Below the pieces are notes generated by a model that saw only the letters and a program-made list of their open reading frames with translations, had not been told where the DNA came from and ran no database searches. A stretch of DNA of 64,000 nucleotides from Tridacna crocea. Lineage: Eukaryota; Mollusca; Bivalvia; Cardiida; Cardiidae. Positions 33,201 to 40,700 of this stretch are shown here, piece by piece. How positions within the stretch are numbered: the stretch's first letter is position 1; the number at the start of each line of letters is the position of its first letter. Location: the NCBI GenBank assembly GCA_943736015.1, contig OX031059.1, positions 23,058,501 to 23,122,500 of the forward strand, written 5' to 3'. A program made the translations under genes and the position numbers.

Positions 33201-34675
33201 CAACAGTATGGTTCAAATGTTTTTACCGACCTGCCTGTGTACTGTAAGAATTCCTTTTTGAAGAAAATTTTCATGTTGAACATACTTGACATCTGGGAAA
33301 CCTGGACAACAAAAACAAGTCTGTTTTATCATACATCAATGAACATTTTCACCTTAGCATTTCTTGTTAGCACCATAAGAGGTATGTGCATGTTACTGAT
33401 AAAGTTAGAATCTTCTATGAGAATACTGACTTAACCTGTTACCACACTGCAAAATTGTTTTCCTATCCAAATTGAAGGCAATATTGATACTGATGATTTC
33501 ATAGTGGCTGAATTAATACAATTTTTATTTGATAAGGTAGAAAATGTTTCGGGAAAAGGAGAAAATGCTGGTTGCAGGTTTTTTCTCCTTTTCCCATAAT
33601 GTTTTCAAAAGGCTTCTCCGTCAGGGTCATTAAAAGTTGTAATTGTGTGGTAAACAGTTAAAGGACTAAGTTGATTTACTAATTTGCTTCTTGAGTTTAC
33701 AAAATTGAGCTTGCCTTAACCCTTCACCAAAGAACAAACATATTGAAAGCACTTGCAGACGACAAAACACAAGCGCAACTCAAAAATTGAAATTTACTTC
33801 CAGCAGGGTAGAAAAGCTTGTGGAAAAAGGAGAAAATGCTGATTACCAGCATTTTCTCCTTTTCCCACAAGCTTTTTAAAAGGCTTCTATCTCAGGGTCG
33901 TAAAAACCAGGGATTGTTTGGTAAAGGGTTAAAAGACCATGTGTCGTATGAGACCACTTTATTTACTTCCCGGCGGTGGTCTTTGAACACAGGCTTGGCA
34001 GTCTTTGGTAATCATTTTGATCTCATGAAATAAAAGGTCATTAACTTATTTCTAAACAATAAAATTTTAAGCTTATCAAAAATGGAAAAATTTGTATTTG
34101 ACAAATTAAATGGGAACACAACTTAATGATTTTTTTCCCCTAAAAGGAAAGAAAAAAAGCAAATGCTGGTTAGACTAGTCACAGTTTTTTAATCATATTC
34201 ATTTTCCCATAGATCTTTACCATACAATAAATTCAGATCTGTTTGAATTATAGACTTGAAAACATTTGCAGATGACAAATAAAATGGTACTAAACTTCTA
34301 AACCTTTTCCTTAAAAGGGTATAAAAAAAACATTCTGAAAAAGTGAGAAATGCTGGTTACCTTTAGCACGTTTTCCTTTTACCATAATGTTTTCAAAAGC
34401 CTTTTTCCTCAGGATTGCTACAACACAGCAGTTTCTGAATAAAAGTTCAGTATCATGATATGAAAAAGAAATAAAACATTAATGCTTACTGTACATGGTG
34501 TCTTTTGAATTCCTTCTTTGATTTTATAAGCAGCTGCGCTCACATCATGAAAGGAAACAGCTACAGGGTTGTCTGGATCACAAAACTTGTCCTTCAGTAC
34601 TTGGTCATCTTCCCCATCCTCTGAACTACATGATTTCAGGCGTTTCAGAAGAGGTTCTTTTATTGTGTGATCCAT
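18129..34675 (-). CDS. L-threonine ammonia-lyase-like PLP enzyme with C-terminal ACT-like domain, 12 exons
   Basis: Fold-type II PLP enzyme expected to deaminate L-threonine/L-serine to 2-oxobutyrate/pyruvate and ammonia in the cytosol. Exons in transcript order: 34675-34490, 33301-33231, 31759-31714, 31295-31110, 30220-30165, 28658-28496, 27531-27441, 26803-26728, 25568-25443, 23464-23297, 19719-19662, 18239-18129 (TAA). All junctions are GT..AG and phases match, giving 445 codons. Seen: the PLP-lysine motif SFKERGA (K at about residue 88), AGNHA (113-117), the phosphate-binding loop GGGGLIAG (214-221), and an ACT-like tail from about residue 365 (SDRPGGIAEL). Layout fits threonine dehydratases with one regulatory C-terminal domain, longer than serine racemase (about 340 aa), which lacks it. 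The ACT-like tail suggests allosteric control, by inference. Most introns contain TTAA-MITE copies. Serine racemase activity cannot be excluded from sequence. Confidence 0.9.
18990..19375 (+). repeat. Tandemly duplicated family-1 MITE bodies
   Basis: Two copies of the body 188 bp apart (both begin CCCCTGAGGAAGAAGCC), each with its hairpin. Both share the right-arm variant CACAAAGTTTTC, so the duplication followed that mutation. Lies in the last long intron of the ammonia-lyase gene. Confidence 0.82.
19662..19719 (-). CDS. Threonine ammonia-lyase exon 11
   Basis: A 58-nt exon (IKDIFHERAWLKSDIFAVQ) between TTTTCTAG and GTATGT. It lies 3.6 kb from exon 10 and was found by continuing the ACT-like domain in phase. 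Confidence 0.87.
19867..22546. mobile_element. DNA transposon remnant with GTAATTTGC...TTTTGGGAC terminal repeats, carrying a nested repeat
   Basis: The left end GTAATTTGCGTATGTTTTGG is matched by an inverted right end (CCAAAATTTAAGCAAATTAC). Several GGGACA motifs recur inside. A second repeat (20848-22500) is inserted into it. The 79-codon frame at 20514-20753 is unrecognised. Confidence 0.55.
20848..22500. repeat. Pearl-like repeat with a 166-bp tandem core
   Basis: Begins AACAAGAGGGCCATGATGGC and ends CTTCGGCCAGTGGAGC. The core has about five units of 166 bp (CCCTATATAAGCC near 21602, 21768, 21934, 22100). The tail has GTTGCCATGGCAACC and a GGACGGAC tract. Bivalve pearl elements have a similar plan; this assignment is tentative. 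Confidence 0.7.
22545..22770 (-). repeat. Family-1 MITE, degenerate
   Basis: Both flanks are visible, but the palindrome is disrupted by an insertion and substitutions. Confidence 0.55.
22910..23134 (+). repeat. Family-1 MITE, near full-length
   Basis: Left TTAA, right GAGTTAT. Hairpin at about 22970-23030. Confidence 0.85.
23297..23464 (-). CDS. Threonine ammonia-lyase exon 10, start of ACT-like domain
   Basis: A 168-nt exon encoding VVIALCGGNID, a linker, then RFVVTVSDRPGGIAELTKMM. The latter is the typical first strand and helix of the ACT-like regulatory domain of threonine dehydratases. Confidence 0.9.
23625..23772 (-). repeat. Family-1 MITE lacking the palindrome
   Basis: 148 bp with TTAA at both ends. 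The two flanks are joined and the whole hairpin is missing. Confidence 0.78.
23805..23990 (+). repeat. Family-1 MITE, degenerate
   Basis: Partly paired hairpin (GGAGAAAATGGTGGTAATC) with decayed right flank. Confidence 0.6.
24107..24313 (-). repeat. Family-1 MITE with one palindrome arm deleted
   Basis: TTAA ends intact. After GCTGGTTACC the sequence jumps to AATGTTTTCAAAAGG, so most of the right arm is gone. Confidence 0.8.
24638..24865 (+). repeat. TTAA palindromic MITE (family 1), full-length
   Basis: 228 bp, TTAA both ends. The right-end fragment of another copy (from about 24610) runs into the same left TTAA. Confidence 0.88.
25208..25392. repeat. Foldback repeat (GTATTCACCAAC family)
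   Basis: Termini CAGATTCACCAA and GGTTGGTGAACACAG, with the inner pair AGTAACACAGTTTCCAAATG and CAAATTAGAAGTTG. Confidence 0.55.
25443..25568 (-). CDS. Threonine ammonia-lyase exon 9
   Basis: A 126-nt exon encoding EENIALSILRLLELEKAVVE followed by GAGATGLAA. It is the C-terminal part of the PLP fold, with the family's EGAGA-type motif. Confidence 0.9.
25693..25908 (-). repeat. Family-1 MITE, partly deleted palindrome
   Basis: Right TTAA (25905-25908) shared with the next copy. Left arm of the hairpin mostly lost. Confidence 0.75.
25905..26107 (+). repeat. Family-1 MITE with covarying hairpin
   Basis: TTAA at both ends. Arms read AAGAAGAAATGCT and AGCATTTTCTTCTT instead of the usual GGAG/CTCC versions, so both have changed together. 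Confidence 0.8.
26155..26715. repeat. AACAAGAG-type repeat without the tandem core
   Basis: Shares ends and internal phrases with 20848-22500 (ATTGCTCCACTGGC, CAAATTTGGTAGCCC, TTTTGTTGCCATGG, GTCCAGTGGAATC) but lacks the 166-bp array. Confidence 0.6.
26728..26803 (-). CDS. Threonine ammonia-lyase exon 8
   Basis: A 76-nt exon encoding LAVPTVGVNAFETAKSLID and following residues, with donor GTGAGT. Phase 2 carries into exon 9. Confidence 0.88.
27224..27430 (-). repeat. Family-1 MITE, diverged
   Basis: TTAA at both ends. Hairpin reduced to GCAAATGGCTTACTGCATTT. Confidence 0.7.
27441..27531 (-). CDS. Threonine ammonia-lyase exon 7
   Basis: A 91-nt exon (GVESERCASFTEAMKAG and following) between ATTCCAG and GTATGT. 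It corresponds to the catalytic-domain segment after the glycine loop. Confidence 0.88.
27555..27795. repeat. 40-bp minisatellite
   Basis: About six units, with AGGATTAAG or a variant at 27572, 27612, 27652 and 27692, exactly 40 bp apart. It lies in the intron next to exon 7 of the ammonia-lyase gene. Confidence 0.85.
27957..28085 (-). repeat. Partial family-1 MITE
   Basis: Hairpin (GTGGGAAAAGGAAAAAAATG ... CTTTCCCACAATG) and right flank only. Confidence 0.7.
28496..28658 (-). CDS. Threonine ammonia-lyase exon 6, glycine loop
   Basis: A 163-nt exon that encodes YDHPHILAGQGTMGLE and then VGGGGLIAG, the tetraglycine loop that binds the PLP phosphate. It ends at QII before donor GTGAGC. Confidence 0.92.
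29298..29526 (+). repeat. TTAA palindromic MITE (family 1), full-length
   Basis: 229 bp, TTAA both ends. Hairpin centred on CTGGTTACCAG. Confidence 0.88.
29698..29933 (+). repeat. Family-1 MITE with expanded loop
   Basis: The hairpin centre is GGTAACCACTAACC, a 7-bp expansion at the tip. Left end TTCA, right TTAA. A hairpin fragment of another copy lies just upstream (29570-29650). Confidence 0.82.
30165..30220 (-). CDS. Threonine ammonia-lyase exon 5
   Basis: A 56-nt exon (SREHAMVLGKDQGLMYIN) between acceptor TTTTTTTACACTAG and donor GTGAGT. It keeps phase with exons 4 and 6. Confidence 0.85.
30544..30771 (+). repeat. TTAA palindromic MITE (family 1), full-length
   Basis: 228 bp, TTAA both ends, intact inner hairpin. 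Confidence 0.88.
30780..30937 (-). repeat. Partial family-1 MITE
   Basis: Hairpin and one flank, ending in a TTAA (30934-30937) that is also the start of the next copy. Confidence 0.78.
30934..31100 (+). repeat. Family-1 MITE with deleted left arm, next to a splice donor
   Basis: TTAA to TTAA, internally shortened. Its right TTAA lies 9-12 bp from the exon-4 boundary of the ammonia-lyase gene. Confidence 0.8.
31110..31295 (-). CDS. Threonine ammonia-lyase exon 4
   Basis: A 62-codon exon beginning EQRREGVIAASAGNHA, the PLP-contacting loop of the family. Donor is GTAAGT. The terminal TTAA of a MITE starts only a few bases inside the following intron. Confidence 0.9.
31714..31759 (-). CDS. Threonine ammonia-lyase exon 3, PLP lysine
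   Basis: A 46-nt exon preceded by a long polypyrimidine tract and CAG. It encodes FKERGARYTLMMLSK. In this family the Lys of S-F-K-x-R-G-A forms the Schiff base with PLP. Confidence 0.9.
31803..32007 (+). repeat. Family-1 MITE, degenerate
   Basis: GACCCTGAGATAGAAGG and a weak hairpin (GGAAATGCTTATAAAAAGC) remain. Confidence 0.6.
32142..32394 (+). repeat. TTAA palindromic MITE (family 1), full-length with small internal duplication
   Basis: 253 bp, TTAA both ends. A CTTTTTACCCTTTTCAAAAT-like block is doubled after the hairpin, explaining the extra length. Confidence 0.87.
33231..33301 (-). CDS. Threonine ammonia-lyase exon 2
   Basis: A 71-nt exon between a TTGTCCAG acceptor and a non-canonical but valid GTCGGT donor. 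It encodes VSQMSSMFNMKIFFKKEF followed by LQYTG. This supplies the strand leading to the PLP-lysine motif and ends two bases into the Ser codon completed by exon 3. Confidence 0.85.
33431..33661 (-). repeat. TTAA palindromic MITE (family 1), full-length
   Basis: 231 bp, TTAA both ends. The hairpin tip has lost its symmetry (GCTGGTTGCAGGTT). Confidence 0.85.
33716..33932 (-). repeat. Family-1 MITE with covarying hairpin
   Basis: TTAA both ends. The outer stem reads AAAGCTTGTGG on one side and CCCACAAGCTTTT on the other, versus CATTGTG/CACAATG in the rest of the family. Confidence 0.88.
34038..34440 (-). repeat. Two degenerate family-1 MITEs
   Basis: Remnants at 34038-34190 and 34218-34440 keep CTTTACCATACAA, GCAGATGACAAA and AATGTTTTCAAAAGCC motifs. 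Hairpins no longer pair well. Confidence 0.55.
34490..34675 (-). CDS. Threonine ammonia-lyase exon 1 (start codon)
   Basis: Starts at ATG 34675-34673 and encodes 62 residues ending KTPCT, then donor GTAAGC. The acidic, low-complexity first 35 residues precede the catalytic fold and show no obvious transit or signal peptide. A possible acceptor (TTTCACAG) lies about 40 bp upstream of the ATG, so the 5' UTR is probably spliced. Confidence 0.85.
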
Positions 34676-34736
34676 TCTAGTCTATTCAGTCTATGTGAAG
34701 GAATCTGCTCAGATCTGTGAAACACAAACAAAAAAC

Positions 34737-34967
34737 TTTTACTCTTTACCAAAAGACAAAATTTTAGACTAGTCCAAATTGGAAGCATTTGCAGACGACA
34801 AAATTAATGCGACTCAAAAACTGAAATTTGTTTGGGAAGAGAGGAAAACATCGAAGGAAAAGGAAAATATGCTGGTTCTCCTTTCCCAACAATGTTTTCA
34901 GAAGGTGTTCTTTTCCCACAAAGTTTTCAGGGTCATGAAACCCAGGTTTTGTTTGGTACATGGTTAA
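34737..34967 (-). repeat. Family-1 MITE just upstream of the ammonia-lyase start
   Basis: Right TTAA intact, hairpin partly rearranged (CACAAAGTTTTC block repeated). Begins about 60 bp upstream of the start codon. Confidence 0.78.
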
Positions 34968-35005
34968 TGTAAAGCCGCTAACCCATTATTAACCCTGGCA
35001 CAGAT

Positions 35006-35151
35006 CACAGGAATCGGATGTTAAGTTGGTGAAAATATCTAAATGTCAGCCGAAGTGGTCACTCTCTATTATAAATGTATATTTATAATAGAGAGTGACC
35101 ACTTCGGCTGACATTTAGCCATTTTCACTAACTAAACGTCCGATTCCTGTG
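35006..35151. repeat. Long near-perfect hairpin in the upstream region
   Basis: Arms of about 70 bp (CACAGGAATCGGA... and its inverse ending ...TCCGATTCCTGTG) meet at an AT-rich tip (TATAAATGTATATTTATA). Confidence 0.85.
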
Positions 35152-35639
35152 CACAGATCCCCATCAGTAATTTTTTTGGGGGCACCCAAAGTGCCTTCAA
35201 GTCCTGAAAAAAGTTCCTACATTCTATATTCTACCTTGGTATCCATGTATTCCTAGAGTTGTCCTAGAAACAAGAGTTATATGTAGATAAGAGTGGTGGG
35301 GGCAAATATTGAGCCAGCCTTCTTTAGTTTTGAAGGTCAGATTTTCTTGAAAAATGTCAAACCATGGATCATTTTGAGAGTAAGAATAACTGAAGTCCGG
35401 CTTCTTATACTTTAGGTTCATTTCATGTAATGAGCTCGGTAAGAAAACGACAAAACTTGTATTTTGTAAAACCTGTAACCTGGTCGTCTTTTTGCCATTG
35501 ACATTTTTTTGGTACGTTAATAACTGGGACGAACGCAAATGCAAACTTTTTCGAAGATCGACAGCCTTTTGTTGGGTTACAGGCATGAAAAAAAAAAAAG
35601 AACAGTTTTCGAATAAGAAAAAGCAATAGATCTAGTTAC

Positions 35640-35720
35640 CTTACAGTTGTGTTCAAAATTTCTTTCACGATTACATGGTTCAGGTTTTCACGCTTTCAGT
35701 TTCAGTCTCGGCGTTCTGTG
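35640..35720 (-). promoter_or_regulatory. Possible 5' UTR exon of the threonine ammonia-lyase gene
   Basis: A good donor (AAG|GTAACT) ends at 35640 and would pair with the acceptor about 40 bp upstream of the start codon. The upstream limit is a guess. No TATA box was recognised. Confidence 0.25.
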
Positions 35721-36276
35721 TTTGCAGCCGAACCTCCAAATTTTTAATAAATCGGGCGGTATTTTCCAGTTTTAACCAGTCTAGATGAAGGCAAACAAAC
35801 AATTTGTGACCTGTATTTGTGCCACTTGATAAAGAATATCGTTGTTGTTTTTAATTCGCCGAAGCATGAATCATTTGTACTTTTTTCATAAACAAAAAAT
35901 AAGGAAGAACGTCGCATGTGTACGCATATTCTATGGTGTAAGGGAGGCAACTCGTACAGCATTAGAAGGCAATAAATATAGAAGTTGTTTCCCTTGCATG
36001 ACCGGGCAATGCCAACTATGTTCTTATCCTACCAACTTTCAAAATACTATGAATCAACACCCCCGGAGTGCTCTGACCTTTCACAAAACAACCCATGAGG
36101 AAGACATGTTTTTTAAATTGCACTGCTGGAATACGCCGAGAAAACACTGGTTAGCATTCTTTTTAACATTTTCCAAATGACGCTTAGAAACCAAACCCAA
36201 TTATTAGAGACAAATTTATGGAATGCAACTATTCTTAATATGAACAAGTCCCCCCTTTTTTTGTCGGCTAATTTAA

Positions 36277-36429
36277 TTAACTCTTTACCAACGACAAAAT
36301 TATTGACTGATTGAAATTGACAGATCCTTCCCAAATCAAATTTAGATTTTACAGTCACATTTATTTTGTCGTCTGCATATGCTTTCAATTTGGACCAGTC
36401 TATGAATTTGTCGTTTGGTAAAGAGTTAA
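36277..36429. repeat. Family-1 snap-back derivative
   Basis: 153 bp. Both ends are the same (right) end of the MITE in opposite orientation (TTAACTCTTTACCAACGAC ... GTCGTTTGGTAAAGAGTTAA). The central hairpin is absent. Confidence 0.75.
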
Positions 36430-36479
36430 AACCTTTTTAAATTGATTGCTATGTTTGGTGTTTTACGCCGTTTTCAATA

Positions 36480-36720
36480 TCATTAAACTTATATCCTGGC
36501 GACTATCACACTTATCCATGCTCTCCTAGAGTTCACTGCAAACAACCTCTCCCGATTACATGAGTTGCTTTCAAATATTACGATTTTCGTAAGAATGATC
36601 AGCAGACAGAGAGGAATGAAGTCCAACTCTTGTCGTTAATCATCAGAGAGAAATCGGCCGAGCTGAAGATTCGAAGAAGCGAACAATTTGTTTCAAACCC
36701 TGTACATTACCGATTGACCT
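36480..36720 (-). repeat. Diverged tRNA-derived SINE
   Basis: Body similar to 10765-11015 (ATCCATGCTCTCCTAGAGTT, AGAGAGGAATGAAG, GAAATCGGCCGA). The B box is decayed. Confidence 0.5.
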
Positions 36721-36812
36721 ATAGGCCTAAGGCTCGGCTTGACCCAATTGAAAGCATTTGCAGACAGTAATTTGAACATGGCTTTAAAGACAGAGTACGT
36801 ATTTCAAAAGGC

Positions 36813-37345
36813 AATAAAACATTATCACACTGCAAAGAAATTTCTCGTGATCTGAATGGATGTAATGCCCCGAACGTATATCATGTACACTGGCAAAACC
36901 AACTTATAGCCAGTTTCCCTTTTTGGAGCCCCGTATACAAAACCACACTATCAGTGCAACATCCGAAATGGCGGCGTCGATCAAGATATTAAACATCCAT
37001 ATTATTCGCTAAGCTGCACGTTTTAGCACGTATTACCAAGGTTTATTAACAGTGACACCATTTTGACGTCAGTTTTCATTGAATTGGGGCACTTATAATA
37101 AGGAAAATTCAACATCGTCGCCGCACTCCAATTTTTAAACAAACAAACAAAAAACTCGCTTTTCAAACTTTGGAATGGTAAAACTTTGCAGTATAATAAA
37201 TTCGTTGTTCGATCAGGTTGCAGGGGACTTGGAAACTTGTCCACGGCTGTGTAGAATCATATCGCCACCTCGCATTCGGGTCGGGGGTGGAAAAAAAAAT
37301 GCAATTCCCCTGTCCCTTGACCGTACAACTAATACTGTGATGAAA
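36813..37345 (+). repeat. Dispersed repeat with CTGCAAAG terminal repeats, YY1-like motif and hairpin tail (copy 1)
   Basis: Starts near ATCACACTGCAAAGAAATTT. Contains AAATGGCGGCGTCGATC and GACGTCAGTTTTCATTG. Reaches CTTTGCAGTATAATAA (about 37187), then a partly decayed hairpin. Copy 2 is at 47930-48430. Confidence 0.75.
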
Positions 37346-37605
37346 GGTACGCAGATAGAATCTGTGCACAGCCTCATACTTATACTGCTCTCTGTTAGAA
37401 ATAAAAAAAAAATCTTTTGGTCTATAATCTGTAGGTGAAAGTGCACAAAATTACTATCAGAATCCAAAAGGTTCAAGAAGCATGGACATTGGTCAGGAGG
37501 CATCAAGTTCATTTATTTACTGTTATGTCAATACTTGACCATTTCACAGATAAGGCGTTTAAATTTTTGTACCGTTCGGACCCTTCCTAATGTCTGTGCT
37601 AAACC

Positions 37606-37770
37606 ATGAGATCGGACTTAAAACCGCAGAATTCTAGTCTGTTTATAGTTTCTCTTGCGGGCCAGTGGATCTTATTGGTGGCGTTATGTGGCGTCACACT
37701 GGTACAATTTGTAAGAGTAGATAACCTCAGCAGGGAAGTAGAAATCCTAAAGGGCGGTCAAATCATTAAG
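37606..37770 (+). CDS. Collagen gene exon 1: cytosolic tail and membrane anchor
   Basis: 55 codons. After a short polar N-terminus the segment [20 protein letters not shown] is strongly hydrophobic, followed by basic and acidic stalk residues. Context AAACCATGA suits initiation. An upstream ATG at 37590 opens a 15-codon frame that overlaps this start. The donor GTTCGT is weak. Confidence 0.7.
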
Positions 37771-40700
37771 GTTCGTACTTAACTTAATTATTTTGAGATA
37801 TCGTCGATTTACTTCGAAAACCTCGTAACTACAGCTTGTTACAATCTGTAGCTACGAGGTTTTTGAAGTAAATCGACGATATTTTTTGTCAGCCAAATGC
37901 GTCTTAATCCTTCGGCTCAGGGCGGCATGGTTCACCAAAGCAGTAAGCAAGTGTCCAAATCCCCTGCCATCTGACCGTACAACTTATATAGATCTACTGT
38001 AAGTTATGGAACTCCATTGTATATGAACTCGTTCGTAACGGGATAGAAATGATTATGACCTGAAATTCAGCCAAAACTTCGACTATGGATCGCCAAAAGC
38101 AAAATGGTTTTTGTTTTTGAGTTTTCTGTCCGCCAAATCCTATATTGAATTCGTTTTTCTACAGGTGCAAAACCTTGTTGTATATATCGGATCGGGATAT
38201 CATTTCAATTTTCAATGCAGTAACTTATTTTACACGTCTTCTCATACATGTATACGTTGTAAGCGACAAAAATACGTAATAACTCCTGGCATTCATGTAT
38301 CCCCACGGAGTTTCATTTCTTTTCAGGAAAAGCCATCGGATCAGGTGCACAATCTAAAACGACAGAATCAACTGACTCTTGCTGATATTCAGGTAAGCTC
38401 AAATCAACTTTGGCATTAATCATAAAGGTAGAGTTAATGATATATTTCAGAATATGTAAGTCATGCTCTCTCAAAAAGGTGACTCGATGCATTTCCATGA
38501 TAAATGGTACCAAGTAGGCCATCACGTAATTATGGATTAGCTTAATCATAGAGTAGAATGGTCCTTGGATAAACAAAGAGGGGATCAATAGAGAAAAGTT
38601 TCGGCCAAGGTCAGCCTGCACGGACAGCGCTGACCGACCTGGGTCGATATCTTTCGCAGATGCATTGAGTCCCTTTCTTTCAGAGCATAGTTAAATAGAT
38701 TAAAGCTCAAGATAATCTGTGTTACACTCAATCAAACTGAGGATTTGTGATGGAAGGTGTATCAAGTCCGTCAACCTGCTCGTAACATTTAGGCCCAATC
38801 CTAAAGGACTGTTTCCATAACATACTTGTTATGTTTCTCCCGTCAGGGTCGGGAGACATCTTGTTTTCCCTGTGTGTCCGTTTGTCTGTCTGCCTCTCCG
38901 TCACAAAAAGTGTCAGCTCAGTAATTCGTAAACCTTGTAAGACATTTTGATAAAACTTCACACATCTGTAAAGAACTCTCTGCGCAGTCTACACAAGTTA
39001 ATCCGAGACGGCACTCTAGGACTATGTAGATTTTGTACACTTTCGCAAAATAAAAAATTACGTAAAAACAGAAAGTATCGTTTCGGACTAGACTGCGAAG
39101 AGTGTGCAGGCTGATTCGAGACAACACTTTACGGAAATCTCCGAATGCCCCTTTTGTCGCATCCTCGGATACCCCGGGGTCTCCCTATTTGCTACGCTAC
39201 ATCGACCCCTGGGACAATGGACAAGTAAAACTTTGAATCAGCCGCCGAAAATCGATACGAAACGTCATAGCGTACAGTCCACTCGCCCATCACAAAATGA
39301 TGATGGAACCAATGAAAAGCCAGCATTCGACCAGCGGTAAAGCGAGGGAAATTCAATTAATTGTCCCAGGGGTCGATGTAGCGCAGCAAATAGGGAGACC
39401 CCGGGGTATCCGAGGATACTTTTGTCGTATTGCAGGCCATTTGTGTAAGTAAATCTGTACTTGGGTCATACTCTGTAGAAGCGTGGTTTAGTCCGGCATC
39501 TTCACAAAGTGTCAAGGCATATCAGTCTCGAAGTAATAGAAAAAATGTATGCATTCTGTTCTATTCTGTACGTGTATTAAACCACGGGCTTCCGTGTTAC
39601 GACGAACTCCGCCACCTATAGTGTAATATATATTACACTATGGGTGGCAAAGTTCAACATTAACTCATTGCTAAATGACAAAATTTCAGACTGGTCCAAA
39701 TTGAAAGCAATTGCAGATGACAAAAATAAACATAACTCTAAATTTGAAATTTGTTTCCAGCAGGGTAGAAAACATTGCGGGAAAAGGAGAAAATGCTGGT
39801 TACCAGCATTTTCTCCTTTTCCCACAATGTTTTCAAAAGGCTTGTATTTCAGGCTCGTAAAAACCAGGGATCGTTTAGTAAAGGGTTCAACGAATGTATG
39901 TGTGCTAAACTCTCTATTTCATGAGCTTCGACCACCTGTCAAGCCTTATAATTCTTTATAGGCCGAGGTGCAGAAATACTGTCAAAATGGGACAGTCACT
40001 TGCCAGAGTGTGAAAGGTACATGTAACTATATCTTTATTTTTCGGAGTATAATAAGCAAGGGTAACAACCTACGTCACAGGAAGTGATATCGGACCTGTG
40101 CATTTTCGTAACTTATATTGAAAAGTAAGTACGATATGAAGATGAATGAGGCTGGCTTGGGTGGATACAAACGGACTACAAAGACTCTCATGTATTTATC
40201 TACGACATTAGATGAGTACATTTAATACTCTGATGTTTTAGACAGGAAGCAGATGTCTATATGCACAAACACTTTGACCAAATATAAAAAAGTGATTGGG
40301 TTTTAATAGTTGGTCGAAGTCTATTCCATTATTATGAGTAGTTCACAAAAGTTTTGACAAAAAACAAAGTCCCTAGGCATTGTACGCTTTGGAGGCGTAA
40401 AGACTTTTTCAGATCATTTAAAGGAACAATTACAAAAAAAAAAAACAGTCTTACCAAACACGCACACTGACGTTATATAACAAGGGTCCGATATCACTAC
40501 CTGTGACGTCACACTGACTTACGTTGTGAGGGGTGAATAAGGCGAACTAATGCTATTAAAAAGAACTTGTGTTCTACATGAAAGTAACTGGTTATCGGAT
40601 AAAATGGACCCATGTTATGCGATTGATACTGAAAGTATGTTTAGAATGATGATACAGCACCATCTGAATCAGTTACCCAAGTATTATGAAACAGATGACG

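Noticed and set aside
35224..35586. 120-codon frame on the minus strand between the two genes
   Set aside because: No recognisable domain, no start context or splice pattern linking it to the ammonia-lyase gene; left as unsupported.
39104..39340. Possible additional stalk exon of the collagen gene ([10 protein letters not shown]..., followed by GTAAAG)
   Set aside because: The phase fits neither neighbouring exon, there is no good acceptor, and the segment lies inside a MITE with a 9-bp target duplication.
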